Positions 33,148-43,679 of a DNA stretch of 50,929 nucleotides are shown here, in pieces. A model generated the notes under the pieces. The model ran no database searches. It had not been told where the DNA came from and saw only the letters and a list, made by a program, of their open reading frames with translations. Position numbers and translations under genes: made by a program. Location: contig LJZT01000020.1 in NCBI GenBank assembly GCA_001314905.1, positions 1 through 50,929 on the forward strand, written 5' to 3'. Every line of letters begins with the position of its first letter. The stretch's first letter is position 1. The stretch comes from Phormidium sp. OSCR (GTDB lineage Bacteria; Cyanobacteriota; Cyanobacteriia; Cyanobacteriales; Geitlerinemataceae).

Positions 33148-34533
33148 ATGAACCAGCCTAAAACTTGGAGTCAACGTTTTGAATCTGCCCTCGACCCCAT
33201 TGTTGCCGAATTTAATGCCAGTATTGGCTTTGATATTGAACTGATTGAATATGATTTAACCGGCTCCGTTGCTCATGCTAAAATGTTAGCAAAAGTCGGC
33301 ATTATCTCCTCAGAAGAAGCCGAACAACTCGTGTCAGGATTAGAGCAGATTCGCCAAGACTATCGTCAGGGCAAATTCAACCCTGGCATCGATGCTGAGG
33401 ATGTTCACTTTGCCGTAGAACGACGGTTGACAGAATTGGTGGGAGATGCTGGGAAAAAGCTGCATACGGCGCGATCGCGCAACGACCAAGTTGGCACCGA
33501 CACTCGCCTTTATTTACGGGATAAAATCCAAGACATCCGCCAAAAAGTACGCCGTTTTCAACAGGTATTACTAACACTAGCCGAACAAAACATTGAAACC
33601 CCAATTCCGGGTTACACCCACCTCCAACGGGCGCAACCGCTCAGTTTAGCTCATCATCTACTGGCTTATTTCGAGATGTTGCAACGGGATTGGCAACGAC
33701 TCGGAGAAGTCTATGAACGGGTCAATATTTGCCCCCTAGGCAGTGGTGCTTTAGCGGGAACCACTTTTCCCATTGACCGCCATTATACCGCTGAGCTTTT
33801 AGGCTTTAATCGTCCCTATGCCAACAGTCTTGATGGGGTGAGCGATCGCGACTTTGCCATCGAATTTGTCAACGCCGCCAGCTTGATTATGGTGCATCTA
33901 AGTCGTCTCTCTGAGGAGGTAATTCTCTGGGCATCTCAAGAGTTTAACTTTGTGCAACTCAAGGACAATTGTTCAACGGGGTCAAGTATTATGCCCCAGA
34001 AAAAGAACCCCGATATTCCTGAATTAGTGCGCGGCAAAACCGGTCGAGTATTTGGACATTTACAGGGACTTCTCGTTCTGATGAAATCCCTGCCCCTGGC
34101 TTACAACAAAGACTTACAAGAAGACAAAGAAGCTCTCTTTGATACCGTCAAAACAGTGCAGGGCTGTCTCGATTCCATGACCGTTTTATTTGAATCGGGG
34201 TTAGAATTTCGCAAAGAACGGCTAGAAACCGCCGTTGCCGAAGATTTCTCCAACGCTACCGATGTGGCTGATTACTTAGCCGCCAAAGGAGTTCCTTTTC
34301 GGGAAGCCTATAACTTAGTCGGCAAAGTGGTGCGCACCTCCCTCGCCGCCGGGAAACTCCTCAAGGATTTAACCTTAGACGAGTGGCAACAGTTACATCC
34401 TAAGTTTGAAGCCGACATTTACGAGGCGATCGCCCCCAAACAAGTCATTTCCGCCCGCAACAGTTTTGGAGGAACCGGCTTCAACCAAGTTCGCCAAGCC
34501 CTAACCACCGCCAAAACCCTCCTCAACAGTTAA
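33148..34533 (+). CDS. argH: Argininosuccinate lyase
   Basis: A 461-residue enzyme that splits argininosuccinate to arginine and fumarate, last step of arginine synthesis. The superfamily signature [12 protein letters not shown] is present, with [30 protein letters not shown] and the catalytic His and Ser in those motifs. The length is normal. It may be co-transcribed with the upstream phosphatase across the short array. Its stop is followed at once by the longest heptamer array in the window. Confidence 0.97.
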   Translation: MNQPKTWSQRFESALDPIVAEFNASIGFDIELIEYDLTGSVAHAKMLAKVGIISSEEAEQLVSGLEQIRQDYRQGKFNPGIDAEDVHFAVERRLTELVGDAGKKLHTARSRNDQVGTDTRLYLRDKIQDIRQKVRRFQQVLLTLAEQNIETPIPGYTHLQRAQPLSLAHHLLAYFEMLQRDWQRLGEVYERVNICPLGSGALAGTTFPIDRHYTAELLGFNRPYANSLDGVSDRDFAIEFVNAASLIMVHLSRLSEEVILWASQEFNFVQLKDNCSTGSSIMPQKKNPDIPELVRGKTGRVFGHLQGLLVLMKSLPLAYNKDLQEDKEALFDTVKTVQGCLDSMTVLFESGLEFRKERLETAVAEDFSNATDVADYLAAKGVPFREAYNLVGKVVRTSLAAGKLLKDLTLDEWQQLHPKFEADIYEAIAPKQVISARNSFGGTGFNQVRQALTTAKTLLNS

Positions 34534-34535
34534 CC

Positions 34536-34698
34536 CGATTCCCGATTCCCTGTTCCCTGTTCCCTGTTCCCTGTTCCCTATTCCCGATTCCCTGTTCCCT
34601 ATTCCCGATTCCCTGTTCCCTGTTCCCTATTCCCTGTTCCCTATTCCCTGTTCCCTATTCCCTATTCCCTATTGCCTATTGCCTATTGCCTATTGCCT
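34536..34698. repeat. Long heptanucleotide array (about 23 units)
   Basis: Units of TTCCCTG, TTCCCTA and TTCCCGA alternate in strict 7-bp phase and end with four TTGCCTA units. It fills the argH to diguanylate cyclase gap. Confidence 0.95.
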
Positions 34699-34780
34699 TC
34701 TCCCCTGCGATCGCCCCTGGCTATGGCACAATCAGCTACCATAGCTAGTGCCATGGCTTGGTGTTCGTCACGCTAGTGTT

Positions 34781-36172
34781 ATGAGATCGTCTCCTGCCAC
34801 ATCATCATCCCTCACCGGAGAAATTCTGGTTGTGGATGATACCCCTGCCAACTTAACGCTGTTGCGACAAATGCTATCGGCGCGAGGCTATAGCGTGCAG
34901 GTGTGCCGAACAGGAGAACTGGCCATCAAATCGGCCACCCTGATGCAGCCAGATTTAATTCTGCTCGATATCAAAATGCCCGAACTCGACGGATACGCCG
35001 TCTGTCGTTGGCTCAAAAAACATCCCGAAACCGCTGAAATTCCCGTCATCTTCATCAGCGTCTTGGAAACCACCGAAGAAAAAGTGGCCGCCTTCCAAGT
35101 CGGTGGAGCCGATTACGTCACCAAACCCTTTCAAGCCGAAGAAGTCATCGCCCGAGTTGAACATCAACTGATTGTGCGACGACAAAAAGCCCAATTAGAA
35201 CTCGAAATTCGCGAACGACAAGCCACAGAAGCCCGCCTCCAGAAATCGCGATCGCTCCTGGCCTCAGTCCTCAACAGTACCCTAGACAGTGTCTCGGCCT
35301 TACAAGCCATCCGCGATGAAGATGGTCGCATCCTCGATTTTGAATGGTTACTAGCCAACGCCGTAGCCGCCAACGCCGCCCATACCAACTCCGACACCAT
35401 TACCGGCCAGCGATTGCTCGATCTAATGCCCGAGTATGCCATCATTGGCTTGTTTGATGACTTAGTGCGCGTCGTTGAAAGCGGCAAGATTCTTAACCGG
35501 GAACTCTGTTACGAATCCGACACCCTTTGCGGTTGGTTTCAGGCCATCGCCATCAAACTCGACGATGGCGTTACCCTCACCTTCCGAGATATCACCGCCC
35601 GCAAACAGATGGAACTGGCCCTCAAGGCCTCCAACGTGGAACTGCAACAACAGGCCAACCTAGACGGACTCACCCAAGTTGCCAACCGTCGCCGCTTCGA
35701 CGATTATCTCAGTGAAACCTGGGCTTATTGCCTCAAACATAAACGTCCTCTTTCCCTGATTCTCGGAGATGTCGATCGCTTCAAAGACTTCAACGACACC
35801 TACGGCCACCAAACTGGCGATGTCTGCTTACAAAAAGTCGCCCAAACCCTGCGGGGATTGGTGCAATATCCCGATGATCTCGTAGCCCGCTATGGCGGCG
35901 AAGAATTTGCCATCATCCTGCCCCAAACCGAAGCCGCCGGAGCGATTCGCGTCGCCCGTCGGCTGCGAGATGCGATTCGGCAGATCATCCTCTATCCCGA
36001 AGGAGGGGCCGAACCCACGTCAGTCACCATTAGTTTAGGGGTATCAAGTCTAACGCCCATCTCGACCCTCAACCCAGCCGCTTTAATCGAGGCGGCCGAT
36101 CGCGCCCTCTACCGAGCCAAATCCGAAGGTCGCGATCGCGCCTGCTGGCAACTCGTCCGTTCCCTAGACTAA
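34781..36172 (+). CDS. Response regulator with PAS-like and GGDEF domains (diguanylate cyclase)
   Basis: A 463-residue protein from the ATG at 34781 (MRSSPATSSS); an in-frame GTG at 34748 is less likely. The receiver (about 15-135) has Asp in LILLDIKMPELDG and Lys in TKPFQ. A short coiled linker leads to a PAS-like domain (SALQAIRDEDGRILDFEWLL), then the GGDEF domain from about 305 with the active-site GGEEF (RYGGEEF) and DVDRFKDFND. The inhibitory RxxD site reads YPDD, so product inhibition at that site is unlikely. It would make cyclic di-GMP when phosphorylated. The cognate kinase is not adjacent. Confidence 0.92.
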   Translation: MRSSPATSSSLTGEILVVDDTPANLTLLRQMLSARGYSVQVCRTGELAIKSATLMQPDLILLDIKMPELDGYAVCRWLKKHPETAEIPVIFISVLETTEEKVAAFQVGGADYVTKPFQAEEVIARVEHQLIVRRQKAQLELEIRERQATEARLQKSRSLLASVLNSTLDSVSALQAIRDEDGRILDFEWLLANAVAANAAHTNSDTITGQRLLDLMPEYAIIGLFDDLVRVVESGKILNRELCYESDTLCGWFQAIAIKLDDGVTLTFRDITARKQMELALKASNVELQQQANLDGLTQVANRRRFDDYLSETWAYCLKHKRPLSLILGDVDRFKDFNDTYGHQTGDVCLQKVAQTLRGLVQYPDDLVARYGGEEFAIILPQTEAAGAIRVARRLRDAIRQIILYPEGGAEPTSVTISLGVSSLTPISTLNPAALIEAADRALYRAKSEGRDRACWQLVRSLD

Positions 36173-36213
36173 CCACGTCTTTAGCCCCTTCCCCCCTCCC
36201 CCTATTCACTATT

Positions 36214-36291
36214 CCCTTCCCCTCTTGGGAGGGGCTAGGGGTGGGTTATCCCCATTCCCTATTCCCTATTCCCTATTCCCTATTCCCTTCC
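36214..36291. repeat. Dispersed GC-rich element plus TTCCCTA heptamers
   Basis: The element cccctcttgggaggggctag with ggggtgggttat (36215-36250) is the reverse complement of 13645-13678 with about one or two differences, and again lies next to heptamers (36251-36291). The array touches the stop codon of the convergent permease gene. Confidence 0.85.
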
Positions 36292-37359
36292 CTAACGCAA
36301 ACTCCGAGGATCTAACGCATCCCGCAACCCATCCCCAATCAAGTTAAACGATAATACCGTTAAAACCACCAACAGAGCCGGCGGCCAAATCAGCCAAGGT
36401 TGAAATACCAAAATCGAGGCATTTGTGGCATTAGACAGGAGATTGCCCCAAGAGGGGTCCGGTTGTTGAATCCCTAAACCAATCAGACTCAATACCGACT
36501 CAGCCACAATAAACCCAGGAATCGACAAGGTTGCCGAAATAATTAAGTAAGTGGCCGTTTGCGGCAGGACATGACGAATAATAATGTAGAGGGGGTTTGC
36601 CCCCATGGCCCGCGCCGCTTGGACAAACTCCTGTTCCTTAATCGATAAGACCTGCCCTCGAATCACCCGCGCCAATCCAGCCCAGCTAATAAACGATATG
36701 ATAGTCACGATGAGCAGAAAACGCTGGGCGCTCGTTAAGCCAGCGGGTAACACTGCCGCTAAGGCAATCAGCAAGTACAGGCCCGGAATGGTCATCAGGA
36801 CCTCCGTCAGCCGCATGATAATCGTGTCCACAGCGCCCCCAAAATAGCCCGATATGCCGCCAACGAGCATCCCGATAGGGAAGGAGATACAAATGCCGAC
36901 TAAGCCGATAAATAAGCTCACCTGGCCGCCGAAAATGAGACGACTGAATTGATCCCGTCCTTGTTCGTCCGTCCCGAGAAGATTTAACTGGCCCGGGCCA
37001 ATCGTGCCAAACAAATGACGGTTCCCCGGAATCAGCCCCAGTAAGCGATAAGATGACCCAGAGACAAATAAACGGACTGGGGAGGGTTGGGAGCGATCAA
37101 CAATGAGTTCTCGTTCTCCTGTCTCTAGATCTGTTGGCCCTTGCTGAACGGGATAGACATAGGGACCGATAAATTCCCCAGCATCATTGCGCCAGTGGAT
37201 GGTTGTTGGCGGAAGTAAGGACCCCTCCCGTTGAATGTCGTTGATGGGGTCATAGGGGGCAAAAAAACCGGCGGCGATCGCCAGCACATAAAAGATCATC
37301 AATAGGGTTGCACCCAAGCGAGAAAGCGGATTCTGTTTGAAGTTTTGCCACCAATTCAT
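36292..37359 (-). CDS. ABC transporter permease, OppC/DppC family
   Basis: A 355-residue inner-membrane protein from the ATG at 37359 (MNWWQNFKQNPLSRLG); a TTG 12 bases upstream is possible. The N-terminal helix (LGATLLMIFYVLAIAAGFFA) is followed by a large periplasmic loop with LLGTDEQGRDQFSRLIFGG, then five more helices and the EAA loop (EFVQAARAMGANPLYIIIRH). Partner permease, ATPases and binding protein are not in the window, so substrate (peptide, nickel or other) is unknown. Scattered subunits of such transporters are common in cyanobacteria. Confidence 0.9.
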   Translation of the reverse strand: MNWWQNFKQNPLSRLGATLLMIFYVLAIAAGFFAPYDPINDIQREGSLLPPTTIHWRNDAGEFIGPYVYPVQQGPTDLETGERELIVDRSQPSPVRLFVSGSSYRLLGLIPGNRHLFGTIGPGQLNLLGTDEQGRDQFSRLIFGGQVSLFIGLVGICISFPIGMLVGGISGYFGGAVDTIIMRLTEVLMTIPGLYLLIALAAVLPAGLTSAQRFLLIVTIISFISWAGLARVIRGQVLSIKEQEFVQAARAMGANPLYIIIRHVLPQTATYLIISATLSIPGFIVAESVLSLIGLGIQQPDPSWGNLLSNATNASILVFQPWLIWPPALLVVLTVLSFNLIGDGLRDALDPRSLR

Positions 37360-37525
37360 AGGTCTGCTCAAGTCTGAAGTTTCGTTAACGGACGGAGATT
37401 ACAATTCCTTAACAATGATAAGCTCACCCTAGATCAGTGTGCATGATTCTCTCTAGCGGTAGTTCGCGCCCCTTGCGTTTTTTGTCATCGTCCATCGTTA
37501 GTTCCCTTGTTAACCTGTTGAATCC

Positions 37526-38767
37526 GTGAATCAAACTCAGCCACCTACCCGCGCAATGTCACAGCTTGATGCGATTAGTGCCATTCTCCACTGTGTCCAA
37601 AAGCAGTTTAGCGGACGATTAAATATCCATTCCCTCTCCCCCCCCCATGAAGGCTGGAGTCTTTATTATTACATGGGCCGTATCACTTGGGCCTCTGGAG
37701 GGGTTCATCCTCTGCGACGTTGGCGACGGGCGATCGCCCGCACTTGTCCGAAACTAGACTTAGGGTCTCTTGAATTTCCCAGTGAGACTAAGGATTCTTA
37801 TTGGGAATATGATACCCTCTGTCAGTTTCAGGATCAGCAGCAGCTCGATCGCAAGCAATTCCAGAAAATTATTGTCGATTGTATCGTTGAGGTTTTATTT
37901 GACGTTTTGCAAGAGTCACAAGCAGAGGTGTTAGTTGGGGAACTCTATGAAGAAACCAGTATTACCAAACCTCGTGTCGTTCTCAAAGGAGAAGCCCTCC
38001 TAAACTATGCTGAACGACAGTGGCAACAATGGTGTGAAGCGGATTTTGCGGGTTATTCTCCCAATTTAGCGCCAGTTATTGCCAATAATGCGCTCCTCAA
38101 ATCCTCATTATCTGATCAAGTTTATCGACGGCTGTCTGTCCTCGTCAACTCCCGTAATACGTTACGAGATTTGTCGGTCATTGTTAAAAAAGACCTGACT
38201 CAACTGACTCAATCCTTGATGCCTCGGATTCAGAAAGGAGCCTTACAACTGGTACGGGTTCCTGATTTAAACCAGAAATTTACCCCCAGCCGCAGTTCAG
38301 GAAGTTCTATTGCCACGGATTTAGTCAAGGAGGATCAGCAATCAGCAAAATCTGCTGAGAAAGCGGATTCTCCGCTGATTGCTTGTATTGACGATAGCCT
38401 GCGAAGCTGCGAAGTCCTTGAACAACTCCTGCAAGAGTCCGGCTATCGTAGTTTTTTTATTATCGATCCCTTGCAAGCCATTCCTGAATTGATTGCCCGC
38501 AAGCCGGCGTTGATTTTTTTAGATTTGATTATGCCGGTGGTGAATGGCTATGAAGTTTGCGCCCAAATTCACCGGGTTGAACAGTTGAAAGATACTCCTG
38601 TGGTGTTTCTGACGAGTCAAGATGGACTGGTCGATCGCGTGCGGGCTAAATTAGTGAAAGCCTCGGGATTTCTCTCGAAACCGGTCGATCCTGATACCCT
38701 CGTCGAGACGATTCAACGGTTGGTGACGGCTTCAGGAAAATCTCAAAATCAGTCAAACTCAGACTGA
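37526..38767 (+). CDS. PATAN-domain (PatA-like) response regulator
   Basis: A 413-residue protein from a GTG at 37526; an ATG at 37556 is an alternative. The N-terminal PATAN/DUF4388-like domain (about 15-115) has FSGRLNIHS and LYYYMGRITWASGGVHPLRR. The middle (115-250) is helical. The C-terminal receiver (about 285-405) has the acidic pair in CIDDS, phospho-acceptor Asp in LIFLDLIMPVVNGYE and Lys in LSKPVD. This is the layout of cyanobacterial PilG/TaxP1/PatA proteins that act with PilL-type CheA kinases in phototaxis and motility. It is 28 kb from the cheA here. Its stop overlaps the convergent cobS end by 9 bp. Confidence 0.88.
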   Translation: MNQTQPPTRAMSQLDAISAILHCVQKQFSGRLNIHSLSPPHEGWSLYYYMGRITWASGGVHPLRRWRRAIARTCPKLDLGSLEFPSETKDSYWEYDTLCQFQDQQQLDRKQFQKIIVDCIVEVLFDVLQESQAEVLVGELYEETSITKPRVVLKGEALLNYAERQWQQWCEADFAGYSPNLAPVIANNALLKSSLSDQVYRRLSVLVNSRNTLRDLSVIVKKDLTQLTQSLMPRIQKGALQLVRVPDLNQKFTPSRSSGSSIATDLVKEDQQSAKSAEKADSPLIACIDDSLRSCEVLEQLLQESGYRSFFIIDPLQAIPELIARKPALIFLDLIMPVVNGYEVCAQIHRVEQLKDTPVVFLTSQDGLVDRVRAKLVKASGFLSKPVDPDTLVETIQRLVTASGKSQNQSNSD

Positions 38768-39580
38768 ACGGGCTGCGGCTAGGGCGGTGAGTAAACACAA
38801 CAGTAGGGCTTCCGTCCATTCCACCACGGCGCCATAGGTGTCCCCGGTATGACCGCCTAACTTATGATTGAACCAGGCGGGAGTGAGGATGGCGATCGCA
38901 CTCCCCCCTAAGGCCATACCAATACCCACCAGCCAGCGATCGCCCCCTAGCCAGACTTGTAGGCAACTTAACCCCACCAGGGCGATCGCCCCCGGAATCA
39001 GGGCAACAGCGGACTGAATTGAGGCTTTATGGATGGCCCCCTTACCACTAGCCTTGAGATAGGGATAGCGGACAATGGCCACCACCTGTCCCCACCGCCC
39101 CCACCCAGCCGCGGCCATTAAAGCAAAGGCGCGATCGCCCACTAACTCGGACAGGGCCACAGTTTTCAGCAACAGCAACATCACCGCCGCCATCGTCCCA
39201 AACGCCCCAACTAAACTATCTTGCATCGCCGCTAAGCGTTTGTTGGCATCGGGAATGGCCAAACCATCAGCCGTATCAATGGCCCCATCGAGATGTAAGC
39301 CGCCGGTGATGGCGATGGACAAGCCCACAATTAAGGCACTCCGTGTTAATACGGGCATGGCCATCAGTCCTAAGCCCCAATCGACCAGGCCGAGTACTCC
39401 TCCCAGGAAAATTCCCACAAATGGGGCCAGTTTGGCGATACCCTCAAACTCTAATTTCCAACCTAGGGGAATTGGTAAACAGGTGTAGAAAGCAATAGCA
39501 GCGGCGATCGCATTGCGTTGATAGCGCCAAAACCTTAAATCTAACCATGAAGCCAGCCCTGAAAATCGTCCCTTTGCCAT
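38759..39580 (-). CDS. cobS: Adenosylcobinamide-GDP ribazoletransferase (cobalamin synthase)
   Basis: A 273-residue integral membrane enzyme joining adenosylcobinamide-GDP and alpha-ribazole in cobalamin synthesis. Visible motifs are FYTCLPIP, GGLHLDGAIDTADGL with the metal-binding acidic residues, QDSLVGAFG and HKLGGHTGDTYGA. Six or more hydrophobic helices are present. Normal length. It is convergent with the PATAN regulator. No other cobalamin gene is near and I see no cobalamin riboswitch upstream. Confidence 0.93.
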   Translation of the reverse strand: MAKGRFSGLASWLDLRFWRYQRNAIAAAIAFYTCLPIPLGWKLEFEGIAKLAPFVGIFLGGVLGLVDWGLGLMAMPVLTRSALIVGLSIAITGGLHLDGAIDTADGLAIPDANKRLAAMQDSLVGAFGTMAAVMLLLLKTVALSELVGDRAFALMAAAGWGRWGQVVAIVRYPYLKASGKGAIHKASIQSAVALIPGAIALVGLSCLQVWLGGDRWLVGIGMALGGSAIAILTPAWFNHKLGGHTGDTYGAVVEWTEALLLCLLTALAAARSV

Positions 39581-39793
39581 AGTTCATCAGAAGTTCAGTT
39601 ATTTAACGGATTTGCGAACCCGAATATCTATGCCAAGATTGTATGGAGACCTTGTTATGAGTTGAGATACCACTGGAGTTGTCCCTCTAGTTATCCATAC
39701 AAATTGCAAAACAAGTTGCCAACCCAGTCATCGATCGAGATTCCTGAGCGGACTCAACCCGTCCTCGACAGAAAAGCCACTGTGCGTTGATCG

Positions 39794-39837
39794 CCTTGAT
39801 ATCCTTACCTTGATATCTTCACCTTAGATATCCTCAA
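39794..39837. repeat. Three 14-bp units (CCTTGATATCCTTA type)
   Basis: CCTTGATATCCTTA, CCTTGATATCTTCA and CCTTAGATATCCTC lie in tandem 105 bp upstream of the hypothetical gene at 39943. Each carries GATATC. The remainder of 39581-39942 shows no gene. Confidence 0.8.
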
Positions 39838-39942
39838 CCACCTGAGCCGGGCCATCATACCGCGCTGATTGAGGGATTGTTCTGTCGATACCGCGTTTAT
39901 CTATCTCTCAAACGGTCACTCTACCCCACCCCCTTTAGTTCC

Positions 39943-40398
39943 ATGCTTGAGCGTTCATCTGATCATCATATCCCTGCCCCGTGCATCATCGAAACAGGTA
40001 TCCTCGTGAATAAACGCGATATGTTGCGTTTACTCGGGGACCTGACGCAGGTGCGCTATGTTGAACTCCTCGATGGTGAACCCCAAGCCCAGGGGGAAGC
40101 CTATCTCGTTGAGGTGTTTTCAGATTCCCATCAATCGACGATCCTGGCGAATCATTCTCTCTATCTCAATGTCGCCAGTTTTGATTATTTAGAATTAAAG
40201 CCCATTGGTCAGTCACGGACTCAATTTGAGTTAGTGCAAGATAACCGTCGCTTACGGTTAATTCCCCTGAACTCGCCCCTGGCCGGTCGTTCGAGTGACC
40301 CGATTACCGATGAATCTCTCGAATCGATGTTAGTTCAGGTGATCTCGGCTAAACTCGATGCACAAATCGATGATATGGATGATTGGAGTGGGAGTTAA
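39943..40398 (+). CDS. Hypothetical protein
   Basis: A 151-residue acidic soluble protein from the ATG at 39943 (MLERSSDHHIPAP); a TTG at 39877 would add 22 basic residues. Recognisable parts are NKRDMLRLLGDLTQVRYVEL, EAYLVEVFSDSHQSTILANH and the C-terminal ESMLVQVISAKLDAQIDDMD. It looks like a conserved cyanobacterial protein of unknown role; I cannot name a family. No signal peptide or membrane helix. Confidence 0.65.
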   Translation: MLERSSDHHIPAPCIIETGILVNKRDMLRLLGDLTQVRYVELLDGEPQAQGEAYLVEVFSDSHQSTILANHSLYLNVASFDYLELKPIGQSRTQFELVQDNRRLRLIPLNSPLAGRSSDPITDESLESMLVQVISAKLDAQIDDMDDWSGS

Positions 40399-40428
40399 CT
40401 GATTCTGCATCACGTTCTGCATCAAGCC

Positions 40429-40887
40429 TCACGCTCTAACCTCACGCTCTAAAATGAGGGTGACGGGGCCATCGTTTTCAATGGAGACACTCATCATTGC
40501 CCCAAATTCGCCGGTTTCAATGGTGAGTTGGCTTTGACGGAGTTTATCGACAAATTGATGGTAGAGGGCTTCAGCGGCGGCGGGTGGGGCAGACTGATCG
40601 AAGGAGGGACGGCGACCTTTGCGACAATCGCCGTAGAGGGTGAATTGACTGATCACCAGAATCTCTCCCTCGATGTCTTCGATGGAGTGCTGCCAACGGC
40701 CCGAGTCGTTGTCGGCGGGGGGAAACAGGCGCAAACTCAGACATTTACGGGCCATCCAGTCGAGTTCGGCTTCTGTGTCTGTTTCAGCAATCCCCACCAG
40801 GAGATTTAAGCCTCGGCCGATTTTCCCCACTCGGCGATCGCCCACTCGGACTTCAGATGACGTGACTCGCTGAATAATGACCCGCAT
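40429..40887 (-). CDS. dtd: D-aminoacyl-tRNA deacylase
   Basis: A 152-residue enzyme that removes D-amino acids and glycine from mischarged tRNA. The start at 40887 gives the canonical [13 protein letters not shown]; further motifs are GLNLLVGI, the SQFTLYGD catalytic region and the cross-subunit Gly-cis-Pro motif NDGPVT. Length is typical. It ends 30 bp from the convergent hypothetical gene. Confidence 0.96.
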   Translation of the reverse strand: MRVIIQRVTSSEVRVGDRRVGKIGRGLNLLVGIAETDTEAELDWMARKCLSLRLFPPADNDSGRWQHSIEDIEGEILVISQFTLYGDCRKGRRPSFDQSAPPAAAEALYHQFVDKLRQSQLTIETGEFGAMMSVSIENDGPVTLILEREVRA

Positions 40888-40992
40888 TGCCTCTGTTTTG
40901 CTCTCAAGACTTTGTTTTGACCTCAATAGCATAGAAGACCCGTTGCTGGGGCTTCTATGCCGGTCTCTGTGACGATTTATCCCTTCAACCCC

Positions 40993-42111
40993 CTAGAGTT
41001 TAAATCCTTTTGCCCCCTGGGTTCCGGGGGTGACGACACAGTTTTGTAACTGCTTCAACAAGGTGTCTGAATCGAGATCCTGTCCGATAAACACCAGTTG
41101 CGTTTTCTTGTCATGTTTCCAGTCGTCATCTTCGATGCTAAAGCGTTTACCGCTGAGGTGGAAGATATGGCGATCGGGGCTTTCTTCAAACCATAAAATC
41201 CCTTTGGCGCGGAAAATATTAGCGGGAAGCTGATTATCGAGGAAATACTGGAATTTGCGGATACTGAAGGGGCGATCGCTCTCAAATGAGACGGAAAGAA
41301 AACCATCATTTTCTAGGTGATGGGAGTGATCATGGTGGGAGTGATCATGATGGGAGTGATCATGATGGGCGTGATCATGATGGTGATGGTCATGATGGTC
41401 ATGATGGTCATGATCATGGTTATGATGGTCATGATCATGATCCGATGATTCCGTCTCAAAGTAGCGATCGGATTCAAACAGCCCCACACTCAAAAGTAAG
41501 GGTAAGGGAACCTCGCCATGATTGGTGCGCAAAATGCGGGCATCTTTTTTGATATCACGAATCCGCACTTCTAAGGCATCAACATCAGCTTCATCCACCA
41601 AGTCGATTTTGTTGAGAATAATGGTGTCCCCATAGGCAATTTGCCCATAAGCGGCTTCACTATTAAACAAATCGAGACTGAAGTTTTCACAGTCAACTAA
41701 GGTAATAATCGAATCCAGGCGAGTTAGATCCCGAAGTTCAGTGCCTAAAAAGGTTAACGCCACGGGCAACGGATCGGCAAGTCCTGTGGTTTCGACGACC
41801 AAGTAATCGACTTTTTCCTCTCGTTCCAAGACTTTATAGACCGCATTGAGGAGGTCATCATTGATGGTACAACAGATGCAGCCATTGGTGAGTTCGACCA
41901 TATCATCATCTCCAGAGATGATGAGTTCATTGTCGATGCCAATTTCCCCAAATTCATTGACTAAAACAGCCGTTTTAAGTCCTTCTTGGTTGCTGAGAAT
42001 GTGATTAAGAAGGGTGGTTTTACCACTTCCGAGAAAGCCGGTAATAATCGTGACTGGAAGTCCAAGTTTGGGGGCTTCCATAGCGGTGGCGGATTGATCA
42101 GCGGTTTGCAT
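40993..42111 (-). CDS. CobW/COG0523 metal-chaperone GTPase with His-rich loop
   Basis: A 372-residue cytosolic GTPase: Walker A GFLGSGKTTLLNH, the metal-binding CxCC motif (GCICCT), ETTGLADP and NKIDLVDE, then a region of about 50 residues almost wholly His and Asp (residues 226-272), and the CobW C-terminal domain. The His-rich loop suggests zinc, nickel or cobalt handling. Family members hand metals to enzymes, often under zinc limitation. There is no cobalamin cluster beside it. A Zur box upstream was sought and not found. Confidence 0.9.
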   Translation of the reverse strand: MQTADQSATAMEAPKLGLPVTIITGFLGSGKTTLLNHILSNQEGLKTAVLVNEFGEIGIDNELIISGDDDMVELTNGCICCTINDDLLNAVYKVLEREEKVDYLVVETTGLADPLPVALTFLGTELRDLTRLDSIITLVDCENFSLDLFNSEAAYGQIAYGDTIILNKIDLVDEADVDALEVRIRDIKKDARILRTNHGEVPLPLLLSVGLFESDRYFETESSDHDHDHHNHDHDHHDHHDHHHHDHAHHDHSHHDHSHHDHSHHLENDGFLSVSFESDRPFSIRKFQYFLDNQLPANIFRAKGILWFEESPDRHIFHLSGKRFSIEDDDWKHDKKTQLVFIGQDLDSDTLLKQLQNCVVTPGTQGAKGFKL

Positions 42112-42257
42112 AACAAAGATGTTTCTCTATTGATTGTGGACAGTCGATTGTGGAGAGGTGGGCAGTTGGCTACTGGGGGAATCCAGGACATCCAACCCCA
42201 ATCAAACGGGAGTCAAACGGGAAGTGAACTTCAGTTTAACGCAATCTTGGGGTTAAC

Positions 42258-43652
42258 TTAAGCGTTGAGGGAGGAGGCGATCGCCGGTTCCGATGATTCC
42301 GGCTGTACCTGGTCGATCCATTCTAGGAACTCCCGTTCAAAGGTCACTTGGGCGCGATTGGTGCGTCCTCCGAGATAGAGAGTCTCATCATCTCGTAGAA
42401 CCCAAATCTGGGAATGAGAGGCATAACTGAGGGCTGTACTCAACATCAACAGGGCAAACCCCAGATAGACGAGGGGAATCCCAGGGTCAGACTTGATTTG
42501 TAGGCCGGTGGCACCGGTAATATCGAGTAGGGAGAGATTTACGCCATTGACTTCGATCGCATTGCCGACGCGCAACGAGTCCACCAGTTGCCCCGTTTGG
42601 TCATACACCAGGGCCGTTCCTTGCAGATCTCGGGCCAGCAACGACACCCCTTCACTCATATCCGGCTTGGTGGGAATCCAGGTTCCCCAAATGCGTCCGC
42701 CGCCTTCGATGTCGAGTTTCTCCATCGGAAGTTGGAAGACGGGACTGTTGTTGAGGCGAATCTTGACGTTGGCGATACTCCAGTCGGTTTGGTAGAAGAC
42801 CACTCCGTTGTAGCGGAGGGGTTCGTTGACATAGATGGTTTTGCGATCGCGTTCCTGGCCTTGGTCATCGACGACTGATAAGTCTGAGTAAAACTGATCG
42901 ATCGCCCCGCTGGGGGTATAGTCGATCCAAAAGCGATTGACCTTCAGAGACCAACCCCGAAAGCGATCGGGAGATGACCAATCACCGGCTTCAACAAAGT
43001 TGGTCACTTTCACGGTTTCGCCGCTGGGAATCATCTCCTGGGCCACCACTCCCGTGACTGACCCCACAATGGCCCCGCCGAGAATCAGTAACATACTCCC
43101 ATGAACGACGATTGGGGCAATGCGTCCGACTAAGCCTTTGCGGGCGTAGAGACTCTCGCCATCGCGAAAGACACGATACTGACGTTCTTCTAAGCTACGT
43201 TGCAGAGTTTCTAGTTCGTCGCGGTCCTCTGAGGTGGGTGAGGCGGACCGGGGTAGGGTTCCGGCCAGGGCTAGTTTTTTGAACTGACGGGGTTGGCGAT
43301 AAAATTTCCAATTGCGGGCGGCGTTGAGGGCCGGCAGTTGGCGGGTGAAGGTACAGGCGGCTAGACTTGAGCCAAACAGGACCAGTAGGGCTAAAAACCA
43401 CCAGGTTTTATAGACATCATCGAGACCGAGGGCTAGGAGAACTTTCCAACTGAGAAAGCCAAATAGGGCGGGGTCTTCGGGGTAGTTGGCTTGGTAAAAG
43501 GCTAGGGATTCATGTTGTTCGATGACGGTTCCTAGGGTACTCGTGGCGGCGATCGCCAGCAAGAGAACGATCGCCAATCGTAAGTTGGCTAAAATCGGCA
43601 ACACTTCGCGACGGAACCAACGCAGGGGTGAGGCGGATACAATCTGGGTCAT
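42258..43652 (-). CDS. ccs1: Cytochrome c biogenesis protein Ccs1/ResB
   Basis: A 464-residue membrane protein of the system II (CcsBA) cytochrome c maturation machine. N-terminal transmembrane helices ([39 protein letters not shown]), a third near 170, a large lumenal domain (about 195-390), and a last helix ([19 protein letters not shown]) match ResB. It delivers haem for attachment together with CcsA, which is not in the window. It lies directly downstream of ccdA (27 bp), so they form an operon. Confidence 0.94.
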   Translation of the reverse strand: MTQIVSASPLRWFRREVLPILANLRLAIVLLLAIAATSTLGTVIEQHESLAFYQANYPEDPALFGFLSWKVLLALGLDDVYKTWWFLALLVLFGSSLAACTFTRQLPALNAARNWKFYRQPRQFKKLALAGTLPRSASPTSEDRDELETLQRSLEERQYRVFRDGESLYARKGLVGRIAPIVVHGSMLLILGGAIVGSVTGVVAQEMIPSGETVKVTNFVEAGDWSSPDRFRGWSLKVNRFWIDYTPSGAIDQFYSDLSVVDDQGQERDRKTIYVNEPLRYNGVVFYQTDWSIANVKIRLNNSPVFQLPMEKLDIEGGGRIWGTWIPTKPDMSEGVSLLARDLQGTALVYDQTGQLVDSLRVGNAIEVNGVNLSLLDITGATGLQIKSDPGIPLVYLGFALLMLSTALSYASHSQIWVLRDDETLYLGGRTNRAQVTFEREFLEWIDQVQPESSEPAIASSLNA

Positions 43653-43679
43653 GAGAGAGTGACAGCTTAAACAGACAGC

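Noticed and set aside
34536-34698. Possible CRISPR array
   Set aside because: Units are 7 bp in direct contact with no spacers; no cas genes.
41280-41460. DNA repeat region with gatcatgatggg units as separate element
   Set aside because: It is the codon pattern for the His/Asp-rich loop of the CobW GTPase.
42112-42257. Zur box before the CobW GTPase
   Set aside because: No TGATAAT-type inverted repeat was found.
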